This document shows, piece by piece, positions 21,266 through 32,920 of a DNA stretch of 64,000 nucleotides. Made by a program: the position numbers and the translations under genes. This stretch comes from Cherax quadricarinatus (taxonomy: Eukaryota; Arthropoda; Malacostraca; Decapoda; Parastacidae). Position 1 is the stretch's first letter; every line of letters starts with the position of its first letter. The notes beneath the pieces were generated by a model. That model saw only the letters and a program-made list of their open reading frames with translations, searched no databases and was not told where the DNA came from. Where the stretch lies: contig NC_091303.1 in assembly GCF_038502225.1 (NCBI RefSeq), forward strand, positions 27,504,830 through 27,568,829, written 5' to 3'.

Positions 21266-21880
21266 TAATCTAACCTAACTTAACCTAACCTAACTTAACC
21301 TAACCTAACCTAACTTAACCTAACCTAACTTAACCTAACCTAACCTAACTTAACCTAACCTAACTTAACCTAACCTAACTTAACCTAACCTAACTTAACC
21401 TAACCTAACTTAACCTAACCTAACTTAACCTAACTTAACCTAACCTAACTTAACCTAACCTAACTTAACCTAACTTAACCTAACCTAACTTAACCTAACC
21501 TAACTTAACCTAACTTAACCTAACCTAACTTAACCTAACCTAACCTAACTTAACCTAACCTAACTTAACCTAACTTAACCTAACCTAACTTAACCTAACT
21601 TAACCTAACTTAACCTAACCTAACTTAACCTAACCTAACTTAACCTAACCTAACTTAACCTAACTTAACCTAACCTAACCTAACTTAACCTAACCTAACT
21701 TAACCTAACCTAACTTAACCTAACCTAACTTAACCTAACCTAACTTAACCTAACTTAACCTAACCTAACTTAACCTAACCTAACTTAACCTAACTTAACC
21801 TAACCTAACCTAACTTAACCTAACCTAACTTAACCTAACTTAACCTAACCTAACTTAGTCTAACCTAACTTAACCTAAGG
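21266..21880. repeat. Interstitial telomere-like array (AACCT/AACTT)n
   Basis: About 615 bp built from pentamers AACCT (complement of the arthropod telomere unit TTAGG) interspersed with the variant AACTT, in recurring 10- and 15-bp higher-order units. No other unit types appear except near the ends. It lies in metallothionein intron 1, so it is interstitial, not a chromosome end. Confidence 0.92.
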
Positions 21881-21883
21881 AGG

Positions 21884-21916
21884 AACTTTGTCAAGTCGTT
21901 ATGCCTTGACAAAGTT
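21884..21916. repeat. 12-bp inverted repeat at the edge of the telomere-like array
   Basis: AACTTTGTCAAG at 21884-21895 and its exact complement at 21905-21916 with a 9-base loop. It starts 4 bp after the pentamer array ends and may mark the array's insertion or repair boundary. Confidence 0.6.
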
Positions 21917-22454
21917 TCACTTCCTGCAATTAGTACGTCGCCTTGTTGAGTCTGAGCCTAAACCATTTTTCGAGGCATTTGCTTTTTAAAAGTGACTACG
22001 GCATATGTCGAAGTACTTGCTCCCAGAAGTATGGTGAAAACTTTCCATATAGAGAGGAAATATGATTCCTAAAAAAAAAAAAGGAAGGGGAGAGGGAATA
22101 AAATATTGCCAGTTAGTGTAACAATACTCCGCGGAGTCTGATGAAGACACAGTGTGAACTCTAATGTTGATTTTTTTGCACTACCGTTCACAGGATGAGC
22201 TGCGGGTGCACAATAAACTAACTGCTCAGGCGACACAGCTTAACTATTAGTTAGGGCAGGTGGACAATATTTCCTCCATGCCTAAACCCCGAGAAAGTCA
22301 GACTCCCACACCATACCCCTAACCCAGTCAATACCATGAAGCTTTTCCAAGGCCTGTGAGAGCAGCTGATGTATGGCTGCTCTCTGATCATTTATTTGCT
22401 CAACGAACTGTGAGCGACGAAGATGAGCGCCCCAGGAAGAAAACAAGGGAATAC
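21917..22454. other. Unassigned sequence
   Basis: No gene is seen. Bases 22198-22220 (GGGTGCACAATAAACTAACTG) resemble the 3' end of repeat G. A (CA)n run at about 22455 leads into LINE-D. Confidence 0.4.
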
Positions 22455-24366
22455 ACACACACACAAAGGACCCAGGTGAATAAGGAGACCAGTCGTACAG
22501 CCAGAAATGAATATGCACAGGTAAGACGGGAGGCCCAAAGGTAGTATGAGAATGAGATAGCAGCGAAAGCCAAATCTGAACCAAAACTGTTGTACAGCCA
22601 CATCAGGAGGACAACATCAGTCAAGGACCAGGTAATCAGGCTGAGGAAGGAAGGAGGGGAGGTCTCAAAAAACGACCGTGAATTATGTGAGGAACTCAAC
22701 AGGAGATTCAAAGAAGTGTTCACAGAGGAGACAGAAAGGCCTCCAGAAAGGCAGACAGGTGGGGTACACCATCAAGTGTTGGACACAATACATACAACCG
22801 AGGAAGAAGTGAAGAGGCTGTTAAGCGAGCTAGATACCTCAAAGGCGATAGGGCCAGATAACATCTCTCCATGGGTCCTGAGAAAGGAAGCTTTGTGTAC
22901 CACTAACAACTATCTTCAACACATCTATCGAAACAGGACGACTACCAGAAGTATGGAAGACAGCAAATGCAGTCCCAGTTTTTAAAAAGGAGACAGACAC
23001 GAAGCATTAAACTACAGGCCAGTGTCAGTGACATGTATAGTATGCAAAGTCATGGATAAGATTATCAGAAGAGTGGTGGAACACCTAGAAAGGAATGAGC
23101 TTATCAACGACAACCAACATGGTTTCAGGGACAGGAAATCCTGTGTCACAAACCTATTGGAGTTCAGTGACAGGGTGACGGCAGTAAGACAAAAGAGAGA
23201 GAGGGGTGGGTAGATTGCATTTTCTTGGACTGTAAGAAGGCGTTTGACACATTTCCACACAAGAGATTAGTGCGAAAGCTGGAGGACCAGGCAGGGATAA
23301 CAGGGAAGGCACTGCAGTGGATCAGGGAGTACCTGTCGGAAAGACAACAGCGAGTCATGGTACGTGGCGAGGTGTCAGAATGGGTTCCAGTAACGAGGGT
23401 TGTGCCACAGGGATCAGTTCTAGGACCAGTGCTGTTTCTGGTATTTGTGAACAACATGACAGAAGGAATAGACTCCGAAGTGTCCCTATTTGCAGATGAT
23501 GTGAAGTTGATGAAAAGAATTTAGTCGGACGAAGACCAGGCAGAACTACAGAGAGATCTGGACAGACTGCAAGCCTGGTCCAGAAACTGGCTCATGGAGT
23601 TCAACCCCACCAAGTGCAAAGTCATGAAGATTGGGGAAGGGCAAAGAAGACCACAGATGGGGTACAGTCTAGGGGGCCAGACCCTACAAACCTCACTCAA
23701 GGAAAAGGATCTTATTGTGAGTATATCACCGGGAACATCTCCTGAGGTGCACATCAACAAAAGAACTGCAGCAGCATACGGGTGCCTGTCAAACCTAAGA
23801 ACAGCATTTCGACATCTAAATAAGGAGTCAATCAGGACCCTGTACACCGTGTACGTTAGGCCCATAATGGAATATGCAGCGCCAGTTTGGAACCCTCACC
23901 TAGCCAAGCATGTAAGGAAACTAGAGAAAGTGCAAAGGTTTGCAACAAGACTAGTCCCGGAGCTAAGAGGTATGTCCTACGAAGAGAGGTTAAGGGAAAT
24001 CAACCTGACGACACTGGAAGACAGGAAAGTTAGAGGGGATATGATAACGACATATAAAATACTGAGAGGTATAGACAAGGTGGACAGAGACAGGATGTTC
24101 CAGAGATGGGACACAGCAGCAAGGGGTCAGATGAAGACTCAGATGAGTCACGAGGATATTACGAAGTATTTCTTCAGTCACAGAGTTGTCAGGAAGTGGA
24201 ATAGCCTGGGTAGTGATGCAGTGGAGGCAGGATCCATACATAGCTTTAAAAAGAGGTATGATAAAGCTCACGGAGCGGGAAGAGTGACCGGGTAGCGGCC
24301 AATTGAAAAGGCGGGGCCAGGAGCTGTGAATCGACCCCCGCAACCTCAGCTAGGTGAGTACAACTA
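22455..24366 (+). mobile_element. LINE-D (CR1-like) copy with broken RT ORF
   Basis: Begins after a short CA run with the Arg/Lys-rich linker, then RT. Readable motifs are [57 protein letters not shown] and the C-terminus WNSLGSDAVEAGSIHSFKKRYDKAHGAGR. Breaks include a shift near 22985, one near 23210, and an in-frame TAG at 23522-23524 just after FADDVKLMKRI. The tail TAGGTGAGTACAACTACGTG ends about 24372. Confidence 0.9.
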
Positions 24367-24399
24367 CGTGGGTACACACAAAGAAACTCACACTGACAA

Positions 24400-24700
24400 T
24401 GCAATTGTGGCCCGTGGCCTGGTACACAACGCCCTCGCTTCACACGCTGAGTGTCCGTGGTTTGATCCCCAGAAAGGGTGCAAACATTGGGCATGTTTCC
24501 TTATACCTGTTGTCCCGTTCACCTAGCATGCAAGTAGGCACCCGTGTGTTAGTCGACTGGTGTGGGTCGCATCCTGGGGGACAAGACTGAGGACCCCAAT
24601 GGAAATAAGTTAGACAGTCCTCGATGATGCACTGCCTTTCTTGGGTTATCCTGGGTGGCTAACCCTTCGGGGTTAAAAATCCGAATAAAATCTTATCTTA
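24400..24700 (+). mobile_element. tRNA-derived SINE, diverged head
   Basis: A tRNA-like head at about 24405-24475 (GTGGCCTGGTACACAACGCCC ... GGTTTGATCCCC), the core with AGTCGACTGGTGTGGGTCGC, and an AATAAA followed by (ATCTT)n at the 3' end (24684-24700). Near the 3' end, TAACCC-TTCG-GGGTTA (24660-24675) would form a hairpin with a UUCG tetraloop. Confidence 0.88.
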
Positions 24701-24704
24701 GGAG

Positions 24705-24860
24705 AATGAAACTTATAACGACCGTTTAAGTCGGACCGAAACGCCGTCGTAAGTTTAATTGTATGTGCGGATTATCTGTGTATCGTCCCAGTTACGGTAT
24801 TCTTATTATAAAACAAGAACATTCGTGGCTGGTGTTCGAGACGGGGTGGGGGCGAAACGT
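24705..24860. repeat. Degenerate CGAAACG palindromic repeat
   Basis: AAACTTATAACGACCGTTT pairs imperfectly with the following CCGAAACGCCGTCGTAAGTTT (about 24710-24757). ACGGTATTCTTATTAT follows near 24795, like the 3' extension of the intact palindromic elements. A separate GCGAAACGTCC lies at 24852. Confidence 0.5.
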
Positions 24861-25300
24861 CCTCATTCAAGGAAGGCCGAAGCAGAAATCGGCATAATAA
24901 CTTTACAGAACCACTAAGCGACGGGCTATTAAAGGAAAATGGTAATCCAGAGGCTGTAAAAGTAACTTAAGAAACTTCTAAGGAGAGTAATCAAAAGCAA
25001 TGTTTACTTCATGGCGTCTCAATAACGCTATATTTAGACTGCTGAATTATACAAAATTATAAACAACAGTTTAGCGAATTCTCGGTAGTGTTGATGAAGG
25101 TTGTGTCATGGCAGCAGTGCCCTCTGCTGGTGGTCAGTTTAGTGATGATTCAATCTTCCAGTTCCTGCCAGCTGGGAACTACATCACACCCACACTTCCC
25201 TACTGACTAGGCTTGCCACAGCCTGTAGTCTGCCTCATACTATTTCTGGCCCTTAACAATAATCTGGCATTATATAGCACATGTGCACCTTTGACATTGA
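24861..25300. other. Unassigned intron sequence
   Basis: No LINE, SINE or coding frame is recognised. The segment from about 25120 (GTGCCCTCTGCTGGTGGTC) to 25250 has higher GC than its surroundings and could be an old repeat. Confidence 0.4.
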
Positions 25301-25314
25301 GAAATAATTACATG

Positions 25315-25520
25315 AAAATTAGACACATGTGCAACATCTGGGTATCTTTATTGTAGACGTTTCGCCATCCAGTGGCTTTATCTATACAAATTCAAGAACA
25401 TAAATGTCCTTGAATTTGTACTGATAGTCACTGGATGGCGAAACGTCTACAATAAAGATACCCAGATGTTGCACATGTGTCTAATTTTCATCTTGTCGGT
25501 ATTGTATACCATTCTTGTAC
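25315..25520. mobile_element. Palindromic retroposon, second copy (60-bp arms)
   Basis: Arms 25315-25374 and 25429-25488 are perfect complements over 60 bp and contain GACGTTTCGCC. Inside lies a smaller 12-bp hairpin (TACAAATTCAAG and its complement). The 3' extension ends GTCGGTATTGTATACCATT as in the copy at 2369-2676. A 13-bp direct duplication (AAATAATTACATG) flanks it at 25302-25314 and 25521-25533. Confidence 0.88.
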
Positions 25521-25651
25521 AAATAATTACATGTTCATTAGAGCAGTTCACCAGAAACTCTCACTTAAGGAAGGAACTTTATGACAACGTTTTGGTCTGT
25601 CCTGGAGCAATGTTAAGTCACAACTGGATTGTGAGCTGACAGTAGTCCAGA

Positions 25652-26089
25652 GTTAGTTTAATGTTTATTATGCACCCCATACCCATCCTGTGGGCGGTAG
25701 TCAAAAGATTACAGAGGTACATAATTGGTCCAGGGACTGGACTCCAAAGTTTTGATAGCTGAGCAAGTTACAGAGGTAATGAACTCACAATTTACAAAGG
25801 TAATGAACTCCAGGTAGGTCTGGTCACAATCATGACAAGTTACAAAGGATTTACAGATTACAGAGGTACGTAATGGGTCCAGGGACTGGGCCCCCAAAGT
25901 TTTGATAGCTGAACTAGGTGCAAAGGTAATGAGCTCATAAGTTACAAAGGTAATGAATAATGTAAGAATGGTTACTTACGTTTATACATGGCTACAATCA
26001 CGAACAAATTATAGTGTAATGAGCAATTCACACTTCCACACCCGGTCACAACTGTAGTGAGTTATTGTTGCAAATATTGATTGTTGAGT
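25652..26089 (-). repeat. Repeat G, copy 1 (possible LINE-C 3' UTR)
   Basis: About 440 bp nearly identical to 46738-47178. On the minus strand it ends ATGGGTATGGGGTGCATAATAAAC then TTAAACTAAC. It contains internal repeats of TTACAAAGGTAATGAACTC and GGGTCCAGGGACTGG. In both copies a (CA)n run follows, and the 3' end of a minus-strand LINE-C lies beyond. It may therefore be LINE-C untranslated sequence. Confidence 0.72.
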
Positions 26090-26113
26090 CACACACACAC
26101 ACACACACACACA

Positions 26114-27268
26114 CTGCAACAAGGCCTTTGACACCGTTCCTCACAAGAGATTAGTGCAGAAGCTAGAGCATCAGGCGCATATAACAGGAAGGGCACTGCA
26201 ATGGATCAGAGAATACCTGATAGGGAGGCAACAACGAGTCATGGTACGTAATGATGTATCACAGTGGGCACCTGTGACGAGCGGGGTCCCACAGGGGTCG
26301 GTCCTAGGACCAGTGCTATTTTTGGTATATGTGAACGACATGATGGAAGGGTTAGACTCAGAAGTGTCCCTGTTTGCAGATGATGTGAAGTTAATGAGGA
26401 GAATTAAATCTGATGAGGACCAGGCAGGACTTCAAAGAGACCTGGACAGACTGGACACCTGGTCCAGCAAATGGCTTCTCGAATTTAATCCTGCCAAATG
26501 CAAAGTCATGAAGATAGGGGAAGGGCACAGAAGACCACAGACAGAGTATAGGCTAGGTGGCCAAAGACTGCAAACCTCACTCAAGGAGAAAGATCTTGGG
26601 GTGAGTATAACACCGAGCATGTCTCCGGAAGTACACATCAATCAGATAACTGCTGCAGCATATGGGCGCCTGGCAAACCTGAGAACAGCATTCCGATACT
26701 CCATACTGGATACTTGATGCTGGATGCTGGATGCTGCATACTCCATACTGGAGTATGCAGCACCTGTTTGGAACCCGCACTTGATAAAGCACGTCAAGAA
26801 ACTAGAGAAAGTACCAAGGTTTGCGACAAGGTTAGTTCCAGAGCTAAGGGGAATGTCCTATGAAGAAAGATTAAGGGAAATCGGCCTGACGACACTGGAG
26901 GACAGGAGGGTCAGGGGAGACATGATAACGACATATAAAATACTGCGTGGAATAGACAAGTTGGACAAAGACAGGATGTTCTAGGGAGGGGACACAGAAA
27001 CAAGAGGCCACAATTGGAAGTTGAAGACACAAATGAGTCAGAGAGATATTAGGAAGTATTTCTTCAGTCATAGAGTTGTAAGGCAGTGGAATAGCCTAGA
27101 AAATGACGTAGTGGAGGCAGGAACCATACACAGTTTTAAGACGAGGTTTGATAAAGCTCATGGAGCGGGGAGAGAGAGGGCCCAGTAGCAACCGGTGAAG
27201 AGGCGGGGCCAGGAGCTAAGACTCAACCCCTGCAACCACAAATAGGTGAGTACAAATAGGTGAGTACA
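26114..27268 (+). mobile_element. LINE-D (CR1-like) copy between CA arrays
   Basis: Begins within the catalytic box (KAFDTV read as AACAAGGCCTTTGACACC) right after a (CA)n run. The frame 26154-26717 holds [19 protein letters not shown] and LFADDVKLMRR. A 50-bp scrambled insertion of short repeats (26697-26745) replaces coding sequence. The second frame (26724-26984) and the C-terminus follow, to tail units AGGTGAGTACAAATAGGTGAG. A long CA-rich array follows at 27269. Confidence 0.9.
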
Positions 27269-28377
<1,109 letters not shown>

Positions 28378-28956
28378 AACTGCTGCAGCAAAGGCGCGTC
28401 TGACAAGTCAAAAAATAACTTTTCAACATCTAAGTGAAAAGTCATTCACCGTGTATGTCAGGCCCATATTGGAATACCCAGCACCAGTATACAACCCACA
28501 CCTGGTCAAGCATATCATGAAATTGGAGAAAGTGCAGAAATTTACAACAAGACTAGTCCCGGAGCTAAGGGATATGTCCTGTGAGGAGAGGATAAGCGAA
28601 CTCAACCTGATGACACAGGAGGACAGGAAGACTAGGGGCAATATGATAACAACTTATAAGATACCGAGAATTGACAAGGTGAATAGGGACAGAATTTTTG
28701 AGAGATGGAAGTTGAAAACTCAGATGAGTCATAGGGATGTCAGGAAGTATTTCTTTAGTCTCAGATTTGTCAGGAAGTGGAACGATTTGAAGAGTGAAGC
28801 GGAAGAGGCAGGATCAATATACAGCTTGAAGAAGAAGTACGATAAGGCTCATGAAGCCAGGAATGGACGTAGTAGCGACCAACAAAGAGGTGGAGCCAGG
28901 AGCTGTAATTCGACTTCTGCAGCCATGTATAGGATGGTACATATACATAGGTGAGT

Positions 28957-28959
<3 letters not shown>
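28378..28959 (+). mobile_element. LINE-D C-terminal copy
   Basis: Starts at ITAAAKARLTSQ (thumb region), with a frame to about 28954 covering VRPILEYPAPVYNPHLVKHIMKLEKVQ, RKYFFSLRFVRKWND and the C-terminus. The ORF is open but diverged. The tail ACATAGGTGAGTAC leads into a CA array. Confidence 0.88.
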
Positions 28960-28987
<28 letters not shown>

Positions 28988-29004
28988 CGCACACACACAC
29001 ACAC

Positions 29005-29035
<31 letters not shown>

Positions 29036-29086
29036 GGAGCTAGGACTCGACCCCTGCAACCACAAATAGGTGAGTACAAATAGGTG

Positions 29087-29118
<32 letters not shown>
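28957..29118. repeat. (CA)n arrays enclosing a 58-bp LINE-D tail
   Basis: CA arrays at 28957-29033 and 29089-29118 flank a minimal LINE-D 3' end (about 29034-29090: GGACTCGACCCCTGCAACC, then two AATAGGTGAGTAC units). This is a very short 5'-truncated LINE-D inserted within a CA tract. Confidence 0.85.
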
Positions 29119-30676
29119 ACAATGTACAAGGAGGCTGAGGAGAGGTTTGTACCCAAGGGAAACAGGAATAATGAAAAAGCCAGGATGAGCCCATGGTTTA
29201 CCCAAAGGTGCAAAGAGGCAAAAACCAAGTGTGCTAGGGAATGGAAGAAATATAGAAGGCAAAGGACCCAGGAGAATAAGAAGAGCAGTCGTAGAGCCAG
29301 AAACGAATATGCACAGATAAGAAGGGAAGCCCAACGACAATATGAAAACGACATAGCAGCAAAAGCCAAATCTGACCCGAAGCTGTTATACAGCCACATC
29401 AGAAGGAAAACAACAGTCAAGGACCAGGTAATCAGGCTAAAGAAGGGAGGAGGAGAGACAACAAGAAATGACCGTGAAGTATGTGAGGAACTCAACAAGA
29501 GATTCAAAGAAGTGTTCACAGAGGAGACAGAAGTGGCTCCAGAAAGACGGAGAGGTGGGGCACACCACCAGGTGATGGACACAGTACACACAACCGAGGA
29601 AGAAGTGAAGAGGCTTCTGAGTGAGCTAGATACCTCAAAGGCAATGGGGCCGGATAACATCTCTCCATGGGTCCTGAGGGAAGGAGCAGCGGCGCTATGT
29701 GTACCCCTAACAACAATATTCAATACATCTCTCGAAACAGGGAGATTGCCTGAGGCATGGAAGACAGTAAATGTAGTCCCAGTCTTTAAAAAAGAAGACA
29801 GACATGAAGCACTAAACTACAGACCAGTGTTACTGACATGTATAGTATGCAAAGTCATGGAGAAGATTGTCAGAAGAAGAGTGGTGGAACACCTAGAAAG
29901 GAATGATCTCATCAACAGCAGCCAACATGGTTTCAGGGACGGGAAATCCTGTGTCACAAACCTACTGGAGTTCTATGACATGGTGACAGCAGTAAGACAA
30001 GAGAGAGAGGGGTGGGTGAATTGCATCTTCTTGGACTGCAAGAAGGCGTTTGACACAGTACCACACAAGAGATTAGTGTAAAAACTGGAGGACCAAGCAG
30101 GGATAACAGGGAAGGCACTACAATGGATCAGGGAATACTTGTCAGGAAGACAGCAGCGAGTAATGGTACGTGGTGAGGTGTCAGAGTGGGCGCCTGTGAC
30201 CAGCGGGGTCCCACAGGGGTCAGTCCTAGGACCAGTGCTGTTTCTGGTATTTGTGAACGACATGACGGAAGGAATACACTCCGAGGTGTCCCTGTTTGCA
30301 GATGACGTGAAGTTGATGAGAAGAATTCACTCGATCGAAGACCAGGCAGAACTACAAAGGGACCTGTACAGGCTGCAGACCTGGTCCAGCAATTGGCTCC
30401 TGGAGTTCAGTCCCACCAAGTGAAAAGTCATGAAGATTGGGGAAGGGCAAAGAAGACCGCAGACGGAGTACAGTCGAGGGGGCCAGAGACTACAAACCTC
30501 ACTCAAGGAAAAATATCTTGGGGTGAGTATAACACCAGGTACATCTCCTGAAGCGCACATCAATCAAATAACTGCTGCAGCATATGGGCGCCTGACAAAC
30601 CTCAGAACAGCATTCCGACATCTTAATAAGGAATCGTTCAGGACCCTGTACACCGTGTACGTTAGGCCCATATTGG
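29119..30676 (+). mobile_element. LINE-D copy, first of three pieces
   Basis: The best-preserved LINE-D RT here. The frame 29122-30081 (319 codons) carries the basic linker (RCKEAKTKCAREWKKYRRQ), then LDTSKAMGPDNISPW, FKKEDRHEALNYRPVLLTC and DCKKAFDTVPHKRLV, ending in a TAA. The continuation holds [19 protein letters not shown] and LFADDVKLMRR, with a TGA near 30421. The copy stops at ...CCCATATTGG and resumes at 36437 and 42349, after two large insertions. Confidence 0.92.
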
Positions 30677-30964
30677 GCCATACCAAAAGTCATTACATTA
30701 GACCTTAGTGCAATTACAAGTGAGAGTCTTGTGCTATTTATAATTTGTATTTTTATATTATTAGTTTATACCTAGTTGTACTTTAGCTCATTCCAGCACA
30801 ACACATAGACAACACCAACTTCATTATGTGTATTAGTGACTATACTCTACATGACCAAAATGCTATAACTATATACTTGTCCAAACTTCCCACCACTACA
30901 GATATCAGTACTAAAACTCAACACACAACTCAGGATATAAATAACCATAATTTAAACCTAGAAG

Positions 30965-31868
30965 ATGATTGATCACGTTGACCCTGATCTAAACCTCCAT
31001 AATCTGACACCCAATCAAAACCTATTGGAAAGTAACTGCCTTTACTACACAGCATCACAAGCCAGCACTATCCTAAACAATGATAAAAGTCTATCAGTAC
31101 TTAACTACAACATCAGGTCCTTAAGCAAACACTATGATGACCTCCTGGCACTCCTTGAATCACTAAAGACACCCTTCTCCTGCATTATTCTTACCGAGAC
31201 CTGGCTAAAACAGGACACAATAGATATCTACCCTCTACCAGGATACACAGCAATCCACAACTGCAGACCATACCAAGTTGGGGGTGGTATGGCAATCTAT
31301 TACTCTAACCAATTATCTTGTATCAGCACCAATTGCTTTAGTGATGAATATGGAGAATACATTTTTGCTAATTTTACTGTAAAAAACCTTAAGACGCCTA
31401 TAACAATCGGTGCCATTTACCGGATACCCCACACTAACATCCCAAACTTCAGTGAGAAATTAAAGGCACTAATAACAAACAGACAAATGAATAAGCACCA
31501 CCTTCTCTTAGCTGGAGACTTCAACATCAACCTTGGCCTACTAGATGATCAGCTTGTAACTGATTTCATCAACAATATGAACAACACACTTCTCATACCA
31601 ACAATAACTAAACCAACCAGGCTCACTGAAACAAGTGCAACCATAATAGACCACATATGGACCAATATACTAACCACCCTTAAATCAGGGATAATCACAG
31701 ATAGCACTACAGACCACTACCCTACCTTCCTCTTGACAAACATTAGTAAACCACCACTTGAATACAACAAAGTCTCATTTAGACTCCATGATGAGGCCTC
31801 AATAAGGAAGTTCACAGCTGACCTAGAGACTGTTGACTGGCCTACAGAATTCGCCAAGGCCAATGGTA
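30965..31868 (+). pseudogene. LINE-B endonuclease domain
   Basis: From ATG at 30965 (MIDHVDPDLNLHN). APE-type endonuclease motifs in order: LNYNIRSLSKHYDD, LTETWLKQDT (catalytic Glu), GGGMAIYY, AGDFNIN (Asp/Asn pair), and TDHYPTFLL (terminal Asp-His). No zinc-finger ORF1 is seen upstream, so LINE-B appears to have a single ORF. Its RT follows after an inserted LINE-A. Confidence 0.9.
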
Positions 31869-32920
31869 TTACCTGGAGTTTACCTGGAGAGAGTTCCGGG
31901 GGTCAACGCCCCCGCGGCCCGGTCTGTGACCAGGCCTCCTGGTGGATCAGAGCCTGATCAACCAGGCTGTTGCTGCTGGCTGCACGCAAACCAACGTACG
32001 AGCCACAGCCCGGCTGATCAGGAACTGACTTTAGGTGCTTGTCCAGTGCCAGCTTGAAGACTGCCAGGGGTCTGTTGGTAATCCCCCTTATGTGTGCTGG
32101 GAGGCAGTTGAACAGTCTCGGGCCCCTGACACTTATTGTATGGTCTCTTAAAGTGCTAGTGACACCCCTGCTTTTCATTGGGGGGATGGTGCATCGTCTG
32201 CCAAGTCTTTTGCTTTCGTAGTGAGTGATTTTCGTGTGCAAGTTCGGTACTAGTCCCTCTAAGATTTTCCAGGTGTATATAATCATGTATCTCTCCCTCC
32301 TGCGTTCCAGGGAATACAGGTTTAGGAACCTCAAGCGCTCCCAATAATTGAGGTGTTTTATCTCCGTTATGCGCGCCGTGAAAGTTCTCTGTACATTTTC
32401 TAGGTCGGCAATTTCACCTGCCTTGAAAGGTGCTGTTAGTGTGCAGCAATATTCCAGCCTAGATAGAACAAGTGACCTGAAGAGTGTCATCATGGGCTTG
32501 GCCTCCCTAGTTTTGAAGGTTCTCATTATCCATCCTGTCATTTTTCTAGCAGATGCGATTGATACAATGTTATGGTCCTTGAAGGTGAGATCCTCCGACA
32601 TGATCACTCCGAGGTCTTTCACGTTGGTGTTTCGCTCTATTTTGTGGCCAGAATTTGTTTTGTACTCTGATGAAGATTTAATTTCCTCATGTTTACCATA
32701 TCTGAGTAATTGAAATTTCTCATCGTTGAACTTCATATTGTTTTCTGCAGCCCACTGAAAGATTTGGTTGATGTCCGCCTGGAGCTTTGCAGTGTCTGCA
32801 ATGGAAGACACTGTCATGCAGATTCGGGTGTCATCTGCAAAGGAAGACACGGTGCTGTGGCTGACATCCTTGTCTATGTCGGATATGAGGATGAGGAACA
32901 AGATGGGAGCGAGTACTGTA
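31869..32920 (-). mobile_element. LINE-A 3' copy inside LINE-B, ORF intact
   Basis: An opposite-strand insertion with tail TTACCTGGAGTTTACCTGG at its left edge and a 5' truncation near the RT ILIS-DIDKDV box (about 32908). The coding frame is intact from there to the stop, and the protein closely matches the full-length copy. The junctions show no clear target duplication. Confidence 0.92.

Noticed and set aside
21266..21880. A chromosome end (true telomere)
   Set aside because: The array is only about 615 bp, has many AACTT variants, and is flanked on both sides by ordinary repeats and metallothionein exons.
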